NCBI RefSeq assembly: GCF_001514285.1
Contig: NZ_KQ949025.1
Location: 313,571 to 377,570 of the forward strand
Source of the DNA: Streptomyces sp. DSM 15324
Lineage (GTDB): Bacteria; Actinomycetota; Actinomycetes; Streptomycetales; Streptomycetaceae
Direction of reading: 5' to 3'
Length of the DNA stretch: 64,000 nucleotides
Part shown: one piece after another, positions 37,894 through 46,809 of the stretch
Position numbering within the stretch: the stretch's first letter is position 1
Layout of the letters: each line of letters opens with the position of its first letter
Program-made: the position numbers and the translations under genes
Notes under the pieces: model-generated
The model's database searches: none
What the model saw: only the letters and a program-made list of their open reading frames with translations
Told to the model about the DNA's origin: nothing

Positions 37894-39119
37894 CGCCGAA
37901 CGACCGCACGGTACGGACGCTGGCCGTGTACACCCTGCTGGCGACCGCCCTCGCCGCCCGGATCTTCCTGCTGCCCTACGAGTCGGGCGACTACGTCACC
38001 TTCCTCGACCCCTGGTACCGGCACCTGGTCAGCCACGGCGGCTTCGCCGCCCTCGCCGACCCCGGTTTCTCCGACTACAACGTGCCCTATCTCTATCTGC
38101 TCGCCGGACTGACCTATCTGCCCGTGCCGGCGCTGGCCGGCATCAAGGGGATCTCGGTCCTGGCCGATCTGGCGCTGGCGTACTACGCCTTCCGGATCGT
38201 CGCCCGGCTGCGCCCCGCCTCCCCCCGCGCGGCCTACGGCGCGGCGGCGGCGGTGCTCCTGCTGCCGACCGTCGTCACCAACAGCGGCTGGTGGGGTCAG
38301 TGCGACGGGCTCTACGCGGTGTTGCTCCTCGGCGGGATCCACCATCTGCTGGTTCGGCGGCCGTGGTGGGCGTGCGCCTTCTTCGGGATCGCGCTGGCGG
38401 TCAAGTTCCAGGCCGTGTTCCTCTTCCCGTTCCTGCTGGTCATGGTGGTACTGGGACGGGTGCCGTGGCGGAGCCTGCTGGCGGTTGTCGGGGTGTACCT
38501 CGCCCTCGACGTCCCGGCGCTGCTGCTGGGCGCCGATCCCTGGCGGCTGCTGACGGTCTATGCGCGGCAGACGGGGACGTACCAGATGCTGTCCCTGCAC
38601 GCGCCGTCCGTCTACGAGTTCGTCTCGGTGCCCGGGGACACCGGTCCGGTCCGCACGGCGGGTGTGCTGGTCGCCGGGGTGGTGGTGACGGCCCTGGTCG
38701 CGCTCACGGCCTGGACCCTGCGGGGCGGCCGGCCCGGCACGGCGGATCCCGTGCCCGTGCTCACGGACACCCGGATCGTGCTGCTGGCCGCCTGCTCCTC
38801 GGTCCTGGTGCCGTTCCTGCTGCCCTCGATGCACGAGCGGTACTTCTACGTCGCGGACGTGCTCACGGTGGTGGCCGCGTTCGCCCTGCCCCGTCAGCTC
38901 TGGTACGTACCGGTGCTGGTGCAGCTCGCCTCGTTCGGCAGCTATCTGGTGGTCGTCAACGCGACCCTGGCCCCGTATCTGTCCATGGCCGCGCACGCCG
39001 CCCTGATGCTGCTGGCGGTGGTGGCCCTGGTGCGGACGACCGTCCTGGAACTGCGCCGCCCGCCCGGCGCGCCCGCCCCGCTGCTCAGCCCGACCGCGGC
39101 CGGGCCGGCCCGGACGTGA
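37890..39119 (+). CDS. GT-C type polytopic glycosyltransferase (GT87/DUF2029-like)
   Basis: A 409-residue membrane protein with about ten helices. The first outer loop holds the acidic motif LPYESGDYVTFLDPWY typical of GT-C enzymes that use polyprenyl-phosphate sugars. SGWWGQCDGLYAVLLLGGIH and LALAVKFQAVFLFPF-type segments (IALAVKFQAVFLFPFLLVMV) are characteristic of mannosyltransferase-like DUF2029 proteins, and VPFLLPSMHERYFYVADVLT carries the conserved HERYFY motif. It would transfer a sugar from a lipid carrier to an extracellular acceptor. It is translationally coupled to the TPR gene and overlaps the convergent GT2 gene by 35 bp. Confidence 0.87.
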   Translation: MTPNDRTVRTLAVYTLLATALAARIFLLPYESGDYVTFLDPWYRHLVSHGGFAALADPGFSDYNVPYLYLLAGLTYLPVPALAGIKGISVLADLALAYYAFRIVARLRPASPRAAYGAAAAVLLLPTVVTNSGWWGQCDGLYAVLLLGGIHHLLVRRPWWACAFFGIALAVKFQAVFLFPFLLVMVVLGRVPWRSLLAVVGVYLALDVPALLLGADPWRLLTVYARQTGTYQMLSLHAPSVYEFVSVPGDTGPVRTAGVLVAGVVVTALVALTAWTLRGGRPGTADPVPVLTDTRIVLLAACSSVLVPFLLPSMHERYFYVADVLTVVAAFALPRQLWYVPVLVQLASFGSYLVVVNATLAPYLSMAAHAALMLLAVVALVRTTVLELRRPPGAPAPLLSPTAAGPART

Positions 39120-40119
39120 CCGCCGCGGCCGGGGCGGTGGCGGCGGCGGTGTCGTCGGCGACGTAGTAGGTCGGCCGCCGCTGCACGGCGGTGTAGATGC
39201 GGCCGATGTACTCGCCGACCACCCCCAGGCAGATGAGCTGGACGGAGCCGACGAAGAGCACCGCGATGATCAGGGAGGTCCAGCCGCGGGTGGTGTCGCC
39301 CGCGGCGTACACGGCCAGGGTGTACGCGAGCATGCCGAGGCAGACGGCGAAGGCGAGCACGCCGAGCCAGACGGCGAGCCGCAGCGGGGCGACGGAGAAG
39401 CCGATGACGCTGTCGACCGCGAGCAGGACCATCTTGCGCAGCGGGTACTTGGTACGGCCGGCGACCCGGGGGTCCCGGCGGTAGGTGACCTCCCCGCTGG
39501 GGAATCCGAACCAGGGCATGAGCAGCCGGTACACCTGCGGCTGGTCGGGCAGGGCCTTCAGGGCGTCGAGGGCCTCGCGCGACAGCAGGCGGAAGTCTCC
39601 CGCCTGGGCCGAGACATGACCGCCGACCACCCGGCGCACGAGCCAGTAGTAGGCGCCGGCGCTGCGGCGTTTGAAGCCGGTGTCGCTGGAGCGGTTGCCG
39701 CGCACGCCGTAGACGATGTCGAGGTGCCGGGAGCGGGCCAGGGCGAGCATCTCGGGGATCTTCTCCGGGGGGTCCTGGAGGTCGGCGTCGAGGCTCGCCG
39801 TGTAGCGGCCGCGGGCGTGGTGCAGTCCCGCGGTCAGCGCGGCCTGGTGTCCGCTGTTGCGGCGCAGCCGCACCACCCGCAGCTGGGGCCAGTCGGCGCG
39901 CAGCCGGGTGAGTCGACCGACCGTCCCGTCCGTGGAACCGTCGTCGACGGCGACCACCTCGTACGTCTCTCCCGTCCCGTCGAGCACCGGCCGCAGCCGC
40001 GCCGCCAGGGCCGGAAGTGCCTCTTCCTCGTTGAACATCGGAATGACCACCGACAGCTCGACCGACCGCTCGGCCGATGACGCGATCGATGACGCACCTG
40101 ATGACGCGACTGATGACAT
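39085..40119 (-). CDS. GtrB/DPM1-like family 2 glycosyltransferase
   Basis: A 344-residue enzyme that should load a sugar from a nucleotide donor onto polyprenyl phosphate at the inner membrane face. LSVVIPMFNEEEALPALAAR is the GT2 start, EVVAVDDGSTDGTVGRLTRL the nucleotide Asp, TASLDADLQDPPEKIPEMLA the DxD equivalent, and QAGDFRLLSREALDALKALP the acceptor region. Two C-terminal helices (VWLGVLAFAVCLGMLAYTLA and IIAVLFVGSVQLICLGVVGE) plus YIGRIYTAVQRRPTYYV are the bactoprenol glucosyltransferase hallmark. It is divergent from gtrA with only 61 bp between starts. Confidence 0.92.
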   Translation of the reverse strand: MSSVASSGASSIASSAERSVELSVVIPMFNEEEALPALAARLRPVLDGTGETYEVVAVDDGSTDGTVGRLTRLRADWPQLRVVRLRRNSGHQAALTAGLHHARGRYTASLDADLQDPPEKIPEMLALARSRHLDIVYGVRGNRSSDTGFKRRSAGAYYWLVRRVVGGHVSAQAGDFRLLSREALDALKALPDQPQVYRLLMPWFGFPSGEVTYRRDPRVAGRTKYPLRKMVLLAVDSVIGFSVAPLRLAVWLGVLAFAVCLGMLAYTLAVYAAGDTTRGWTSLIIAVLFVGSVQLICLGVVGEYIGRIYTAVQRRPTYYVADDTAAATAPAAAVTSGPARPRSG

Positions 40120-40140
40120 GCGGACCCCAGCCTCATGCTC

Positions 40141-40170
40141 ACTTACGGTAGTATTTGCTTACTTACCGTA
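40141..40170. promoter_or_regulatory. Operator-like repeats between the GT2 and GtrA genes
   Basis: ACTTACGGTA (40141-40150) and ACTTACCGTA (40161-40170) are near-identical direct repeats whose cores TACGGTA and TACCGTA also form an inverted repeat. They cover most of the 61-bp divergent promoter region, so one regulator could control both genes. Confidence 0.5.
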
Positions 40171-40180
40171 CGATGCTGGA

Positions 40181-40609
40181 ATGGCTCAGCGCGTAGAGAC
40201 ACACGCACCCCGCACCGCAGGGGTCGCCCGGCAGCTTCCCGTGTTCGCGGTGATCGGCGTGCTGTCCACGCTGGCCCACCTCGGGCTGTTCACGCTGCTG
40301 CGGCCGGTGCTGGACGCGCAGCTCGCCAATCTGGTCGCCCTCTTCACCACGGCCGTGGCGAACACCGCCGCCAACCGCCGGTTCACCTTCCGCGTCCGCG
40401 GCAGGGAAGGGGTCGCCCGGCACCAGCTCCAGGGGCTGGTGGCCTTCCTCGCCGGGCTCGCGCTCAGCAGCGGCGCCCTCGCCCTGGTGCACCGGACGGT
40501 GTCGGACGCGCCGCGCGTGGAGATCGCCGCGCTGGTCGTGGCCAACGGGACGGCGACGATACTGCGCTTCACCCTGCTGCGCTGGTGGGTGTTCGCGAAG
40601 GCCTCCTGA
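40181..40609 (+). CDS. GtrA-family membrane protein
   Basis: A 142-residue protein with four helices in the GtrA pattern: LPVFAVIGVLSTLAHLGLFT, LVALFTTAVANTAANRRFTF (with the conserved NRRFTF), LVAFLAGLALSSGALALVHR and ALVVANGTATILRFTLLRWW with the end WWVFAK. GtrA proteins are thought to flip polyprenyl-linked sugars across the membrane. With the GtrB-like and GT-C genes beside it, it completes a three-part lipid-sugar transfer system. Confidence 0.9.
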   Translation: MAQRVETHAPRTAGVARQLPVFAVIGVLSTLAHLGLFTLLRPVLDAQLANLVALFTTAVANTAANRRFTFRVRGREGVARHQLQGLVAFLAGLALSSGALALVHRTVSDAPRVEIAALVVANGTATILRFTLLRWWVFAKAS

Positions 40610-40617
40610 ACGGGCGA

Positions 40618-40669
40618 GGGCCTGTCGCCTCCTCCCCGTCGGGGCGGACGGGGTGGTGACGACAGGCCC
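40618..40669. terminator. Long hairpin between gtrA and the PEPCK gene
   Basis: GGGCCTGTCG (40618-40627) pairs with CGACAGGCCC (40660-40669), with a second inner stem CCCCGTC/GACGGGG. It lies between convergent genes, nine bases after the gtrA stop, and can act in both directions although no long T-run follows. Confidence 0.55.
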
Positions 40670-40789
40670 GGGACTCCCCACGCCGTTGTGCGGAGCCTCG
40701 CCGGTCTGTGGTGCTGTCACCGCGGCCGGCCGTGACGACATGCTGGTCAGGGCTCGATCGGCAGCCGACCGCGGCGTTCGTGGAGGGCG

Positions 40790-42613
40790 TCAGCCCAGGC
40801 GCTGCACCAGGGCGTGGTACTCGTCCCACAGTTCCTTCGGGGTGTGGTCGCCGAAGGTGTTGAGGTGCTCGGGGACCAGGGCGGCCTCCTCGCGCCAGAC
40901 CTCCTTGTCGACCGTGAGGAGGAAGTCCAGGTCGGCGTCGGCCAGGTCGAGGCCCTTGGTGTCGAGGGAGCCCTTGGCCGGCAGGATGCCGATCGGGGTC
41001 TCGACCCCCTCGGCGGTGCCGTCCAGCCGCTCGACGATCCACTTCAGGACGCGGCTGTTCTCGCCGAAGCCGGGCCAGACGAACGTGCCCTGGTCGTTCT
41101 TGCGGAACCAGTTGACGTAGTAGATCTTCGGAAGTTTCGCCTGGTCCTTGCCCTTGGCGACGTCCACCCAGTGACCCATGTAGTCGCCCATGTTGTAGCC
41201 GCAGAACGGCAGCATGGCGAACGGGTCGCGGCGCAGCTCGCCGACCTTGCCCTCGGCGGCGGCGGTCTTCTCGGAGGCGACGTTCGCGCCGAGGAAGACG
41301 CCGTGGTTCCAGTCGAAGGACTCCGTCACCAGCGGGACCGCGCTCGCGCGCCGGCCGCCGAACAGGATCGCCGAGATCGGCACGCCCCGGGGGTCCTCCC
41401 ACTCGGGCGCGATGATCGGGCACTGCGAGGCCGGGACGGTGAAGCGGGCGTTGGGGTGGGCGGCCGGGACGCCCGCGGACGGGGTCCAGTCGTTGCCCTT
41501 CCAGTCGGTGAGGTGGGCCGGGGTCTCCTCCGTCATGCCCTCCCACCAGATGTCGTTGTCGTCGGTGAGGGCGACGTTGGTGAAGACGGAGTTGCCCCAC
41601 AGCGTCTTCATCGCGTTGGCGTTGGTGTGCTCGCCGGTGCCGGGCGCGACACCGAAGAAACCGGCCTCGGGGTTGATCGCGTACAGGCGGCCGTCCTCGC
41701 CGAAGCGCATCCAGGCGATGTCGTCGCCGATCGTCTCCACGGTCCAGCCGGAGATGGTGGGCTCCAGCATGGCGAGGTTGGTCTTGCCGCAGGCGGAGGG
41801 GAAGGCGGCCGCGACGTACTTGGACTCGCCCTGCGGCGGGGTGAGCTTGAGGATCAGCATGTGCTCGGCCAGCCAGCCCTCGTCACGGGCCATGACGGAG
41901 GCGATGCGCAGGGCGTAGCACTTCTTGCCCAGCAGGGCGTTCCCGCCGTAGCCGGAACCGAAGGACCAGATCTCGCGGCTCTCGGGGAAGTGCGAGATGT
42001 ACTTGGTGGAGTTGCACGGCCACGGAACGTCCGCCTGGCCCTCCGCCAGGGGTGCGCCGAGGGTGTGCACGGCCTTGACGAAGAAGCCGTCGGAGCCGAG
42101 CTCGTCTAGGACGGGCTGCCCCATGCGGGTCATGGTGCGCATGGAGACCGCGACGTAGGCGGAGTCGGTGATCTCGACGCCGATCGCGGAGAGGTCCGAG
42201 CCGAGGGGGCCCATGCAGAAGGGGACGACGTACATCGTCCGGCCGCGCATGGAGCCGCGGAAGATGCCCTGCTCGCCCGAGAAGATCTCGCGCATCTCGG
42301 CGGGCGCCTTCCAGTGGTTCGTCGGGCCGGCGTCCTCCTCCTTCTCGGAGCAGATGAACGTCCGGTCCTCGACCCGCGCGACATCGGTCGGGTCGGACGC
42401 GGCGTAGTAGGAGTTGGGGCGCTTGATCGGGTCGAGCCGCTTGAACGTGCCCTTCTCGACGAGCTCCCCGCACAGGCGCTCGTACTCGGACTCGGATCCG
42501 TCGCACCAGACCACGCTGTCCGGCTGGGTCAGTTCGGCGATCTCGTTGACCCACGAGATCAGTTCCTGGTGGTTGGTCGGGATGACGGTGGGAGTCGCGA
42601 TGTCGCGCGCCAC
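40790..42613 (-). CDS. pckG: Phosphoenolpyruvate carboxykinase (GTP)
   Basis: A 607-residue enzyme, full length for the GTP-dependent class, converting oxaloacetate and GTP to phosphoenolpyruvate, GDP and CO2 for gluconeogenesis. The kinase-1a P-loop [16 protein letters not shown] lies at residues about 268-283. The substrate-binding region includes [19 protein letters not shown], metal ligands fall in [20 protein letters not shown], and [18 protein letters not shown] and [12 protein letters not shown] are intact. The GTG start at 42613 has CTAGGAGCGATC before it. It stands alone on the minus strand with a long leader. Confidence 0.97.
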   Translation of the reverse strand: MARDIATPTVIPTNHQELISWVNEIAELTQPDSVVWCDGSESEYERLCGELVEKGTFKRLDPIKRPNSYYAASDPTDVARVEDRTFICSEKEEDAGPTNHWKAPAEMREIFSGEQGIFRGSMRGRTMYVVPFCMGPLGSDLSAIGVEITDSAYVAVSMRTMTRMGQPVLDELGSDGFFVKAVHTLGAPLAEGQADVPWPCNSTKYISHFPESREIWSFGSGYGGNALLGKKCYALRIASVMARDEGWLAEHMLILKLTPPQGESKYVAAAFPSACGKTNLAMLEPTISGWTVETIGDDIAWMRFGEDGRLYAINPEAGFFGVAPGTGEHTNANAMKTLWGNSVFTNVALTDDNDIWWEGMTEETPAHLTDWKGNDWTPSAGVPAAHPNARFTVPASQCPIIAPEWEDPRGVPISAILFGGRRASAVPLVTESFDWNHGVFLGANVASEKTAAAEGKVGELRRDPFAMLPFCGYNMGDYMGHWVDVAKGKDQAKLPKIYYVNWFRKNDQGTFVWPGFGENSRVLKWIVERLDGTAEGVETPIGILPAKGSLDTKGLDLADADLDFLLTVDKEVWREEAALVPEHLNTFGDHTPKELWDEYHALVQRLG

Positions 42614-42950
42614 GATCGCTCCTAGATGAGGGGTTTTTTGTTGGAGGCCCCGTGGGGGCTGCGGCCCGGATGCCCAGCGACTGGATCTTCAGCGCTCATC
42701 CGGTGCCGACCGCACTCATCTGATCATCCGCCGCTCGCGCCCATCTGTCCAGAAGGCGTCACAACTGAGCGGAGTGAGGATCGCCACGCATAACCGCGCC
42801 TTTTTGCGTCCACTTGACGTTCAACAGAACATTCTTTGGAGTGAACTTTTCCCGGCTTTCAGTGCGGCGCCATGAGACGATGGCCACTCTTCGCCCTCGA
42901 ACCTCCGAGACCGGCCCGTAACTTACGGCCCCGTCGGTACGATGCGGCCC
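42614..42950. promoter_or_regulatory. Divergent regulatory region of PEPCK and hemolysin III genes
   Basis: A 337-bp gap without a convincing gene. Near the PEPCK end, GGGGTTTTTTGTTGGAGGCCCC forms an A/T-containing loop in the minus-strand leader. Repeated CTCATC motifs occur around 42700-42750. GTTC-AACA-GAAC (around 42818-42829) is a small palindrome in an AT-richer patch likely to hold the PEPCK promoter. At the right end TACGAT lies seven bases before ATG 42951. Confidence 0.4.
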
Positions 42951-43664
42951 ATGACTGCGCCCGCCTCCGACGCGCCCACAGACACGCCGGCCGACGGCCG
43001 CGGTCCGCTCGGGCTCTCCCTGCCGCACGAGATCAAGCCGAAGCTCCGCGGCTGGCTGCATCTCGGCATGTTTCCGGCCGCGCTGATCGCAGGCCTGGTC
43101 CTCACGGCCCTGGCGGACTCCACCCGGGGCCGCATCGCCTGCGGTATCTACGCCTTCACCGCCTGCCTGCTGTTCGGCGTGAGCGCGCTGTACCACCGGG
43201 GGAACTGGAACGCCCGCATGGACGGGATCCTGCGCCGCCTCGACCACGCGAACATCTTCCTGATCATCGCGGGCACCTACACCCCGCTCACCCTGCTGCT
43301 CCTGCCGGACTCCAAGGGACAGTGGCTGCTGTGGGGCATCTGGGGCGCGGCGCTCGCGGGCATCGCGTTCCGGGTCTTCTGGGTCGGCGCCCCGCGCTGG
43401 CTCTACACCCCCTGCTACATCGCGATGGGCTGGGCGGCCGTCTTCTTCCTGCCGGACTTCATGCGCACCGGCGGTATCGCGGTCCTGGTCCTCGTCGTCG
43501 TCGGCGGGGTGCTCTACAGCGCGGGCGGCGTGATCTACGGCATCAAGCGACCCAACCCCTCACCTCGGTGGTTCGGCTTCCACGAGGTCTTCCACTCGCT
43601 CACGCTCGCCGCGTTCGTCGTCCACTATGTCGGCATCTCGCTGGTGGCGTACCAGCACGCGTAG
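42951..43664 (+). CDS. Hemolysin III / PAQR-family membrane protein
   Basis: A 237-residue protein with seven helices. The family's metal-site residues appear in LLFGVSALYHRGNWNARMD (S-x3-H), RLDHANIFLIIAGTYTPLTL (D-H-x-N-I-F), and the C-terminal GFHEVFHSLTLAAFVVHYVG (H-x3-H). Such PAQR/YqfA-like proteins are related to ceramidase-type hydrolases; the substrate here is unknown and hemolysis is not implied. TACGAT-N7-ATG at 42951 suggests a leaderless message; ATG 42942 is an alternative. Confidence 0.92.
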   Translation: MTAPASDAPTDTPADGRGPLGLSLPHEIKPKLRGWLHLGMFPAALIAGLVLTALADSTRGRIACGIYAFTACLLFGVSALYHRGNWNARMDGILRRLDHANIFLIIAGTYTPLTLLLLPDSKGQWLLWGIWGAALAGIAFRVFWVGAPRWLYTPCYIAMGWAAVFFLPDFMRTGGIAVLVLVVVGGVLYSAGGVIYGIKRPNPSPRWFGFHEVFHSLTLAAFVVHYVGISLVAYQHA

Positions 43665-43685
43665 CGTCGTTTTTCAGCCTTCTCA

Positions 43686-43715
43686 GGGCCACGGCTTGCG
43701 AGCCGTGGCCCTTTT
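43686..43715 (+). terminator. Intrinsic terminator after the hemolysin III gene
   Basis: GGGCCACGGCT (43686-43696), loop TGCG, AGCCGTGGCCC (43701-43711), then TTTT: an 11-bp perfect stem 22 bp after the stop. Confidence 0.85.
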
Positions 43716-43743
43716 GCATGCCCGCCACCCACCCCAGGGAGGA

Positions 43744-43776
43744 TTGACAGCAGGTACATTTTGAGAGCTACTCTCA
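43744..43776 (+). promoter_or_regulatory. Promoter and TetR-type operator of the MFS exporter gene
   Basis: TTGACA (43744-43749) is a perfect -35; TACTCT (43769-43774) is the likely -10 with 19-base spacing. The palindrome TGAGAG-CTA-CTCTCA (43762-43776) overlaps the -10, as expected for repression by the TetR protein encoded downstream. Confidence 0.65.
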
Positions 43777-43780
43777 TTTC

Positions 43781-45340
43781 ATGGCTACTGTCACGAACGC
43801 TTCCGGGGCGGGGCGCGACCCCCGCCGCTGGTGGGCCCTCGCGGCCCTGGTCGCCAGCATGCTGACGCTCGGCTTCGACATGACGATCCTCAACGTGGCG
43901 CTCCCCACGATGGCGCGCGACCTCGGCGCCACCACCGGCGAGCAGCAGTGGATGGCGGACGCGTACGTCGTCGTCTTCGCGGCGCTGATGCTCCCCGCCG
44001 GCCTCCTCGGCGACCGCTTCGGCCGCCGCCGGATGCTGATCACCGGGCTCGGGATCTTCCTGGCCGGCTCGCTGATGGGCGCGCTCGCCGACGACGTGGA
44101 CTGGGTCGTCGCGGCCCGCGCCGTCATGGGCGTCGGCGGCGCGCTCATCACCCCGCTCGCCCTGTCCGTCCTGCCCTCGCTCTTCGGCGCCGACGAGCGC
44201 ACCAAGGCCGTCGGCGTCATCTCCGCCGCCTCCGCGCTCGGCCTGCCCCTCGGCCCGATCATCGGCGGCTGGCTCCTCGACCACTTCTGGTGGGGCTCGG
44301 TCTTCCTGGTCAACGTGCCGATGGCCGCGATCGGCATCACGGCCTGCGTCCTGCTGCTCCCCGAGACCCGCGACCCCGCCTCCCCCCGGGTCGACACCCT
44401 GTCCACCGCGCTCACCGCCACCGGCCTCGGCGCGCTCATCTACGCGATCATCGAGGCGCCCACCCGCGGCTGGGGCGACCCGCTGGTGCTCGGCATGTCC
44501 GGCGCGGCCGTGGCCCTGATCGCCGGCCTGGTGCTGCGCGAGCGGCGCGTCGAGCGGCCGATGCTCGACATGGCGCTGCTCGCCGACCGCGGCTTCCTGT
44601 TCAACGCGCTCGCCGCGACCGTGGTCATGTTCGTCCTGTCCGGCCTGATGTTCGTCCTGCCCCCCTACCTCCAGGCCGTCCTCGGCAACGACGCCCTCGG
44701 CACCGGCGTACGGCTGCTGCCGCTGATGGGCGGCCTGCTGGTCGCCTCCCGGGCCGCCCAGCCCGTCGTCGCCCGGTTCGGACCGCGTGCCGTCGTCAGC
44801 ACCGGGCTGATGGTGCTGGCCTTCGCCGCGCTCCTCGGCACCCGTACGACGGTCGACTCGGGCTACGGCTTCACCGCGCTGTGGCTGTCGATCACCGGCT
44901 TCGGCTTCGGCTTCGCGGTCGTGCCCGCGATGGACGGCGCCCTCGGCGCCCTGCCCGCCGACCGGGCCGGCAGCGGCTCCGGGCTGCTGATGACCCTGCG
45001 CCAGGTCGGCGCCGCGATCGGGATCGCCCTGCTCGGCTCCCTGCTCTCGGCCGCCTTCCGCGACCGCCTCGACGTCACCGGACTGCCCGCCGGCGCCGCC
45101 GGCACCGCACGGGACTCCGTCGTCGCCGCGCACCTCGTCGCCGAGAAGGCGGGCTCCGCCCACCTCGCCGCCTCCGCGAACGACGCGTACGTGCACGGGA
45201 TGACCCTGGCCCTGCTGGTGTGCGGGATCGCCGCCCTGGTCTCGGCCCTCCTGGCGGCGGCCTTCCTGCCGGGCACGAAGGCGGCCCGGCGCACCGACGG
45301 CGAACGGGCCGACGTGGCAGCGCACACGGCGGATGCCTGA
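43781..45340 (+). CDS. MFS drug exporter, DHA2 (14-helix) family
   Basis: A 519-residue multidrug antiporter of the EmrB/QacA type. Helix 1 MLTLGFDMTILNVALPTMAR carries the D-x3-N-V-A-L-P motif, motif A is GLLGDRFGRRRMLITGLGIF, and motif C is LGLPLGPIIGGWLLDHFWWG followed by FLVNVPMAAIGI. The C-terminal half includes DGALGALPADRAGSGSGLL-type segments seen in DHA2 proteins. The TetR gene begins two bases after its stop, so the exporter and its repressor form an operon. The upstream sequence lacks a Shine-Dalgarno. The exported compound is unknown. Confidence 0.93.
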   Translation: MATVTNASGAGRDPRRWWALAALVASMLTLGFDMTILNVALPTMARDLGATTGEQQWMADAYVVVFAALMLPAGLLGDRFGRRRMLITGLGIFLAGSLMGALADDVDWVVAARAVMGVGGALITPLALSVLPSLFGADERTKAVGVISAASALGLPLGPIIGGWLLDHFWWGSVFLVNVPMAAIGITACVLLLPETRDPASPRVDTLSTALTATGLGALIYAIIEAPTRGWGDPLVLGMSGAAVALIAGLVLRERRVERPMLDMALLADRGFLFNALAATVVMFVLSGLMFVLPPYLQAVLGNDALGTGVRLLPLMGGLLVASRAAQPVVARFGPRAVVSTGLMVLAFAALLGTRTTVDSGYGFTALWLSITGFGFGFAVVPAMDGALGALPADRAGSGSGLLMTLRQVGAAIGIALLGSLLSAAFRDRLDVTGLPAGAAGTARDSVVAAHLVAEKAGSAHLAASANDAYVHGMTLALLVCGIAALVSALLAAAFLPGTKAARRTDGERADVAAHTADA

Positions 45341-45342
45341 GA

Positions 45343-45981
45343 ATGAACCCCATGACGGCCGCCCGCACCTCCACCCCCGCCGACCGCCCGCCCCTGGGTC
45401 TGCGTGAGCGCAAGAAGATCAAGACGCGCGAGGCGATCCGCACCGCGACGTACACGCTGATCAAGGAGCAGGGGTACGACGCCACGACGATCGACCAGAT
45501 CGCCGAGCGCGCCGAGGTGTCGCCGTCGACCGTCTTCCGCTACTTCCCCACCAAGGAGGACATCGTCCTCACGGACGAGTACGACCCGATCCTCGTGGAG
45601 GAGCTGCGGGCCCGCCCGGCGGACGAGCTGTGGACGCAGTCCGTCCGGTACGTGATGAAGGAGGCCGTACGCACCGGCATCGAGGAGGACCCCGAGGTGG
45701 CGCGTATCCGCACCCGGCTGCTCGTCGACGTCCCCGCGGTGCGCTCGCGCATGATGGAGAGCATGTCGGTCACCGGCCGGATGTTCGCCACGGCCGTCGC
45801 CGAGCGCACCGGCCTCCCCGCCGACGGCCTGGAAGTGCGCGTGTACACGATGTCCCTCATCGGCGGCCTGATGGAGACCTCGATGTACTGGGCCGAGCAG
45901 GGTCACCAGGGCGATCTCGCCGCGCTGCTCGACCGCACCCTGGACATCCTGCAGAACGGCCTGCCCCTCGAAAAGCCCTGA
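45343..45981 (+). CDS. TetR/AcrR-family repressor of the exporter operon
   Basis: A 212-residue regulator. The helix-turn-helix is REAIRTATYTLIKEQGYDAT, TIDQIAERAEVSPSTVFRYF, PTKEDIVLTDEYDP (residues about 25-75). The C-terminal ligand domain (IRTRLLVDVPAVRSRMMESM; YTMSLIGGLMETSMYWAEQG) resembles MftR/TetR_C_17-type proteins. The start is ATG 45343 or 45352. It most likely binds the palindrome at 43762-43776 and is released by the exported compound. Confidence 0.93.
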   Translation: MNPMTAARTSTPADRPPLGLRERKKIKTREAIRTATYTLIKEQGYDATTIDQIAERAEVSPSTVFRYFPTKEDIVLTDEYDPILVEELRARPADELWTQSVRYVMKEAVRTGIEEDPEVARIRTRLLVDVPAVRSRMMESMSVTGRMFATAVAERTGLPADGLEVRVYTMSLIGGLMETSMYWAEQGHQGDLAALLDRTLDILQNGLPLEKP

Positions 45982-46014
45982 GCCGGGCCCGGCCCACCAT
46001 GCCATCCTGACCAG

Positions 46015-46746
46015 GTGAACCCACCCGAGATCCACGTCGAAGTCGCCCCCGAGCTGGCCCTGTTCGTCCCGCACGCCCGCCGGACCGGCACCCATCCGCT
46101 CGCCGTCGACGGCGTCTCCACCCTCGGCCACGTCGTCGAGTCCCTCGGCGTCCCGCTGACGGAGGTCGGCACCCTCGTGGTCGACGGCCGCGAGGTGCCG
46201 GTCGCGCACATCCCGGCGGACGGCGAGCGGGTGACGGTCCGCCCGGTCGACCGCCCCCAGCAGGTGCCCGGCGCCCCGCTGCGGTTCCTCCTCGACGTCC
46301 ACCTCGGCACCCTCGCCCGCCGGCTGCGCCTGCTCGGCGTGGACACGGCCTACGAGTCCACCGACATCGGCGACCCGGCCCTCGCCGCCCGTTCCGCCGC
46401 CGAGCAGCGGGTCATGCTCAGCCGCGACCGGGGCCTGCTGCGCCGGCGCGAGCTGTGGGCCGGCGCCTACGTCTACAGCACCCGCCCCGAGGACCAGCTC
46501 CACGACATCCTCGACCGGTTCCACCCGGACCTCGCCCCCTGGACCCGCTGCACCGCCTGCAACGGCCTGCTGCGCGGGGCCACCAAGGACGAGGTCGCCG
46601 ACCAGCTCGCACAGGGCACCCACCGCTCCTACGACGTGTTCGCCCAGTGCGCCTCCTGCGGCCGCGCCTACTGGAAGGGCGCCCACCACCAGCAGCTGGA
46701 GGCGATCGTCGAGGACGCCCTGAGCATGCGCGCGCAGGAGAACTGA
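46015..46746 (+). CDS. Mut7-C RNAse domain protein with ubiquitin-like N-terminus
   Basis: A 243-residue protein. The N-terminal 80 residues are the Mut7-C ubiquitin-like domain (EVAPELALFVPHARRTGTHP; DGVSTLGHVVESLGVPLTEV). The PIN-like Mut7-C domain begins RFLLDVHLGTLARRLRLLGV, with SRDRGLLRRRELWAGAYVYS. A zinc knuckle pair CTAC (TRCTACNGLLRG) and CASC (FAQCASCGRAYWKG) closes it. It is a predicted RNase; targets unknown. GTG 46015 has CATCCT six bases upstream and no Shine-Dalgarno, again suggesting a leaderless message. Confidence 0.9.
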   Translation: MNPPEIHVEVAPELALFVPHARRTGTHPLAVDGVSTLGHVVESLGVPLTEVGTLVVDGREVPVAHIPADGERVTVRPVDRPQQVPGAPLRFLLDVHLGTLARRLRLLGVDTAYESTDIGDPALAARSAAEQRVMLSRDRGLLRRRELWAGAYVYSTRPEDQLHDILDRFHPDLAPWTRCTACNGLLRGATKDEVADQLAQGTHRSYDVFAQCASCGRAYWKGAHHQQLEAIVEDALSMRAQEN

Positions 46747-46809
46747 GGACGACGGCCCCTCCCCGCCGCGCCGCCGCGCGACAGGAGGTCCGACCGGGCG
46801 CGAGCCCCC

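Noticed and set aside
40790..42613. Long plus-strand frame opposite the PEPCK gene
   Set aside because: Antisense shadow; PEPCK on the minus strand is full length with all catalytic motifs.
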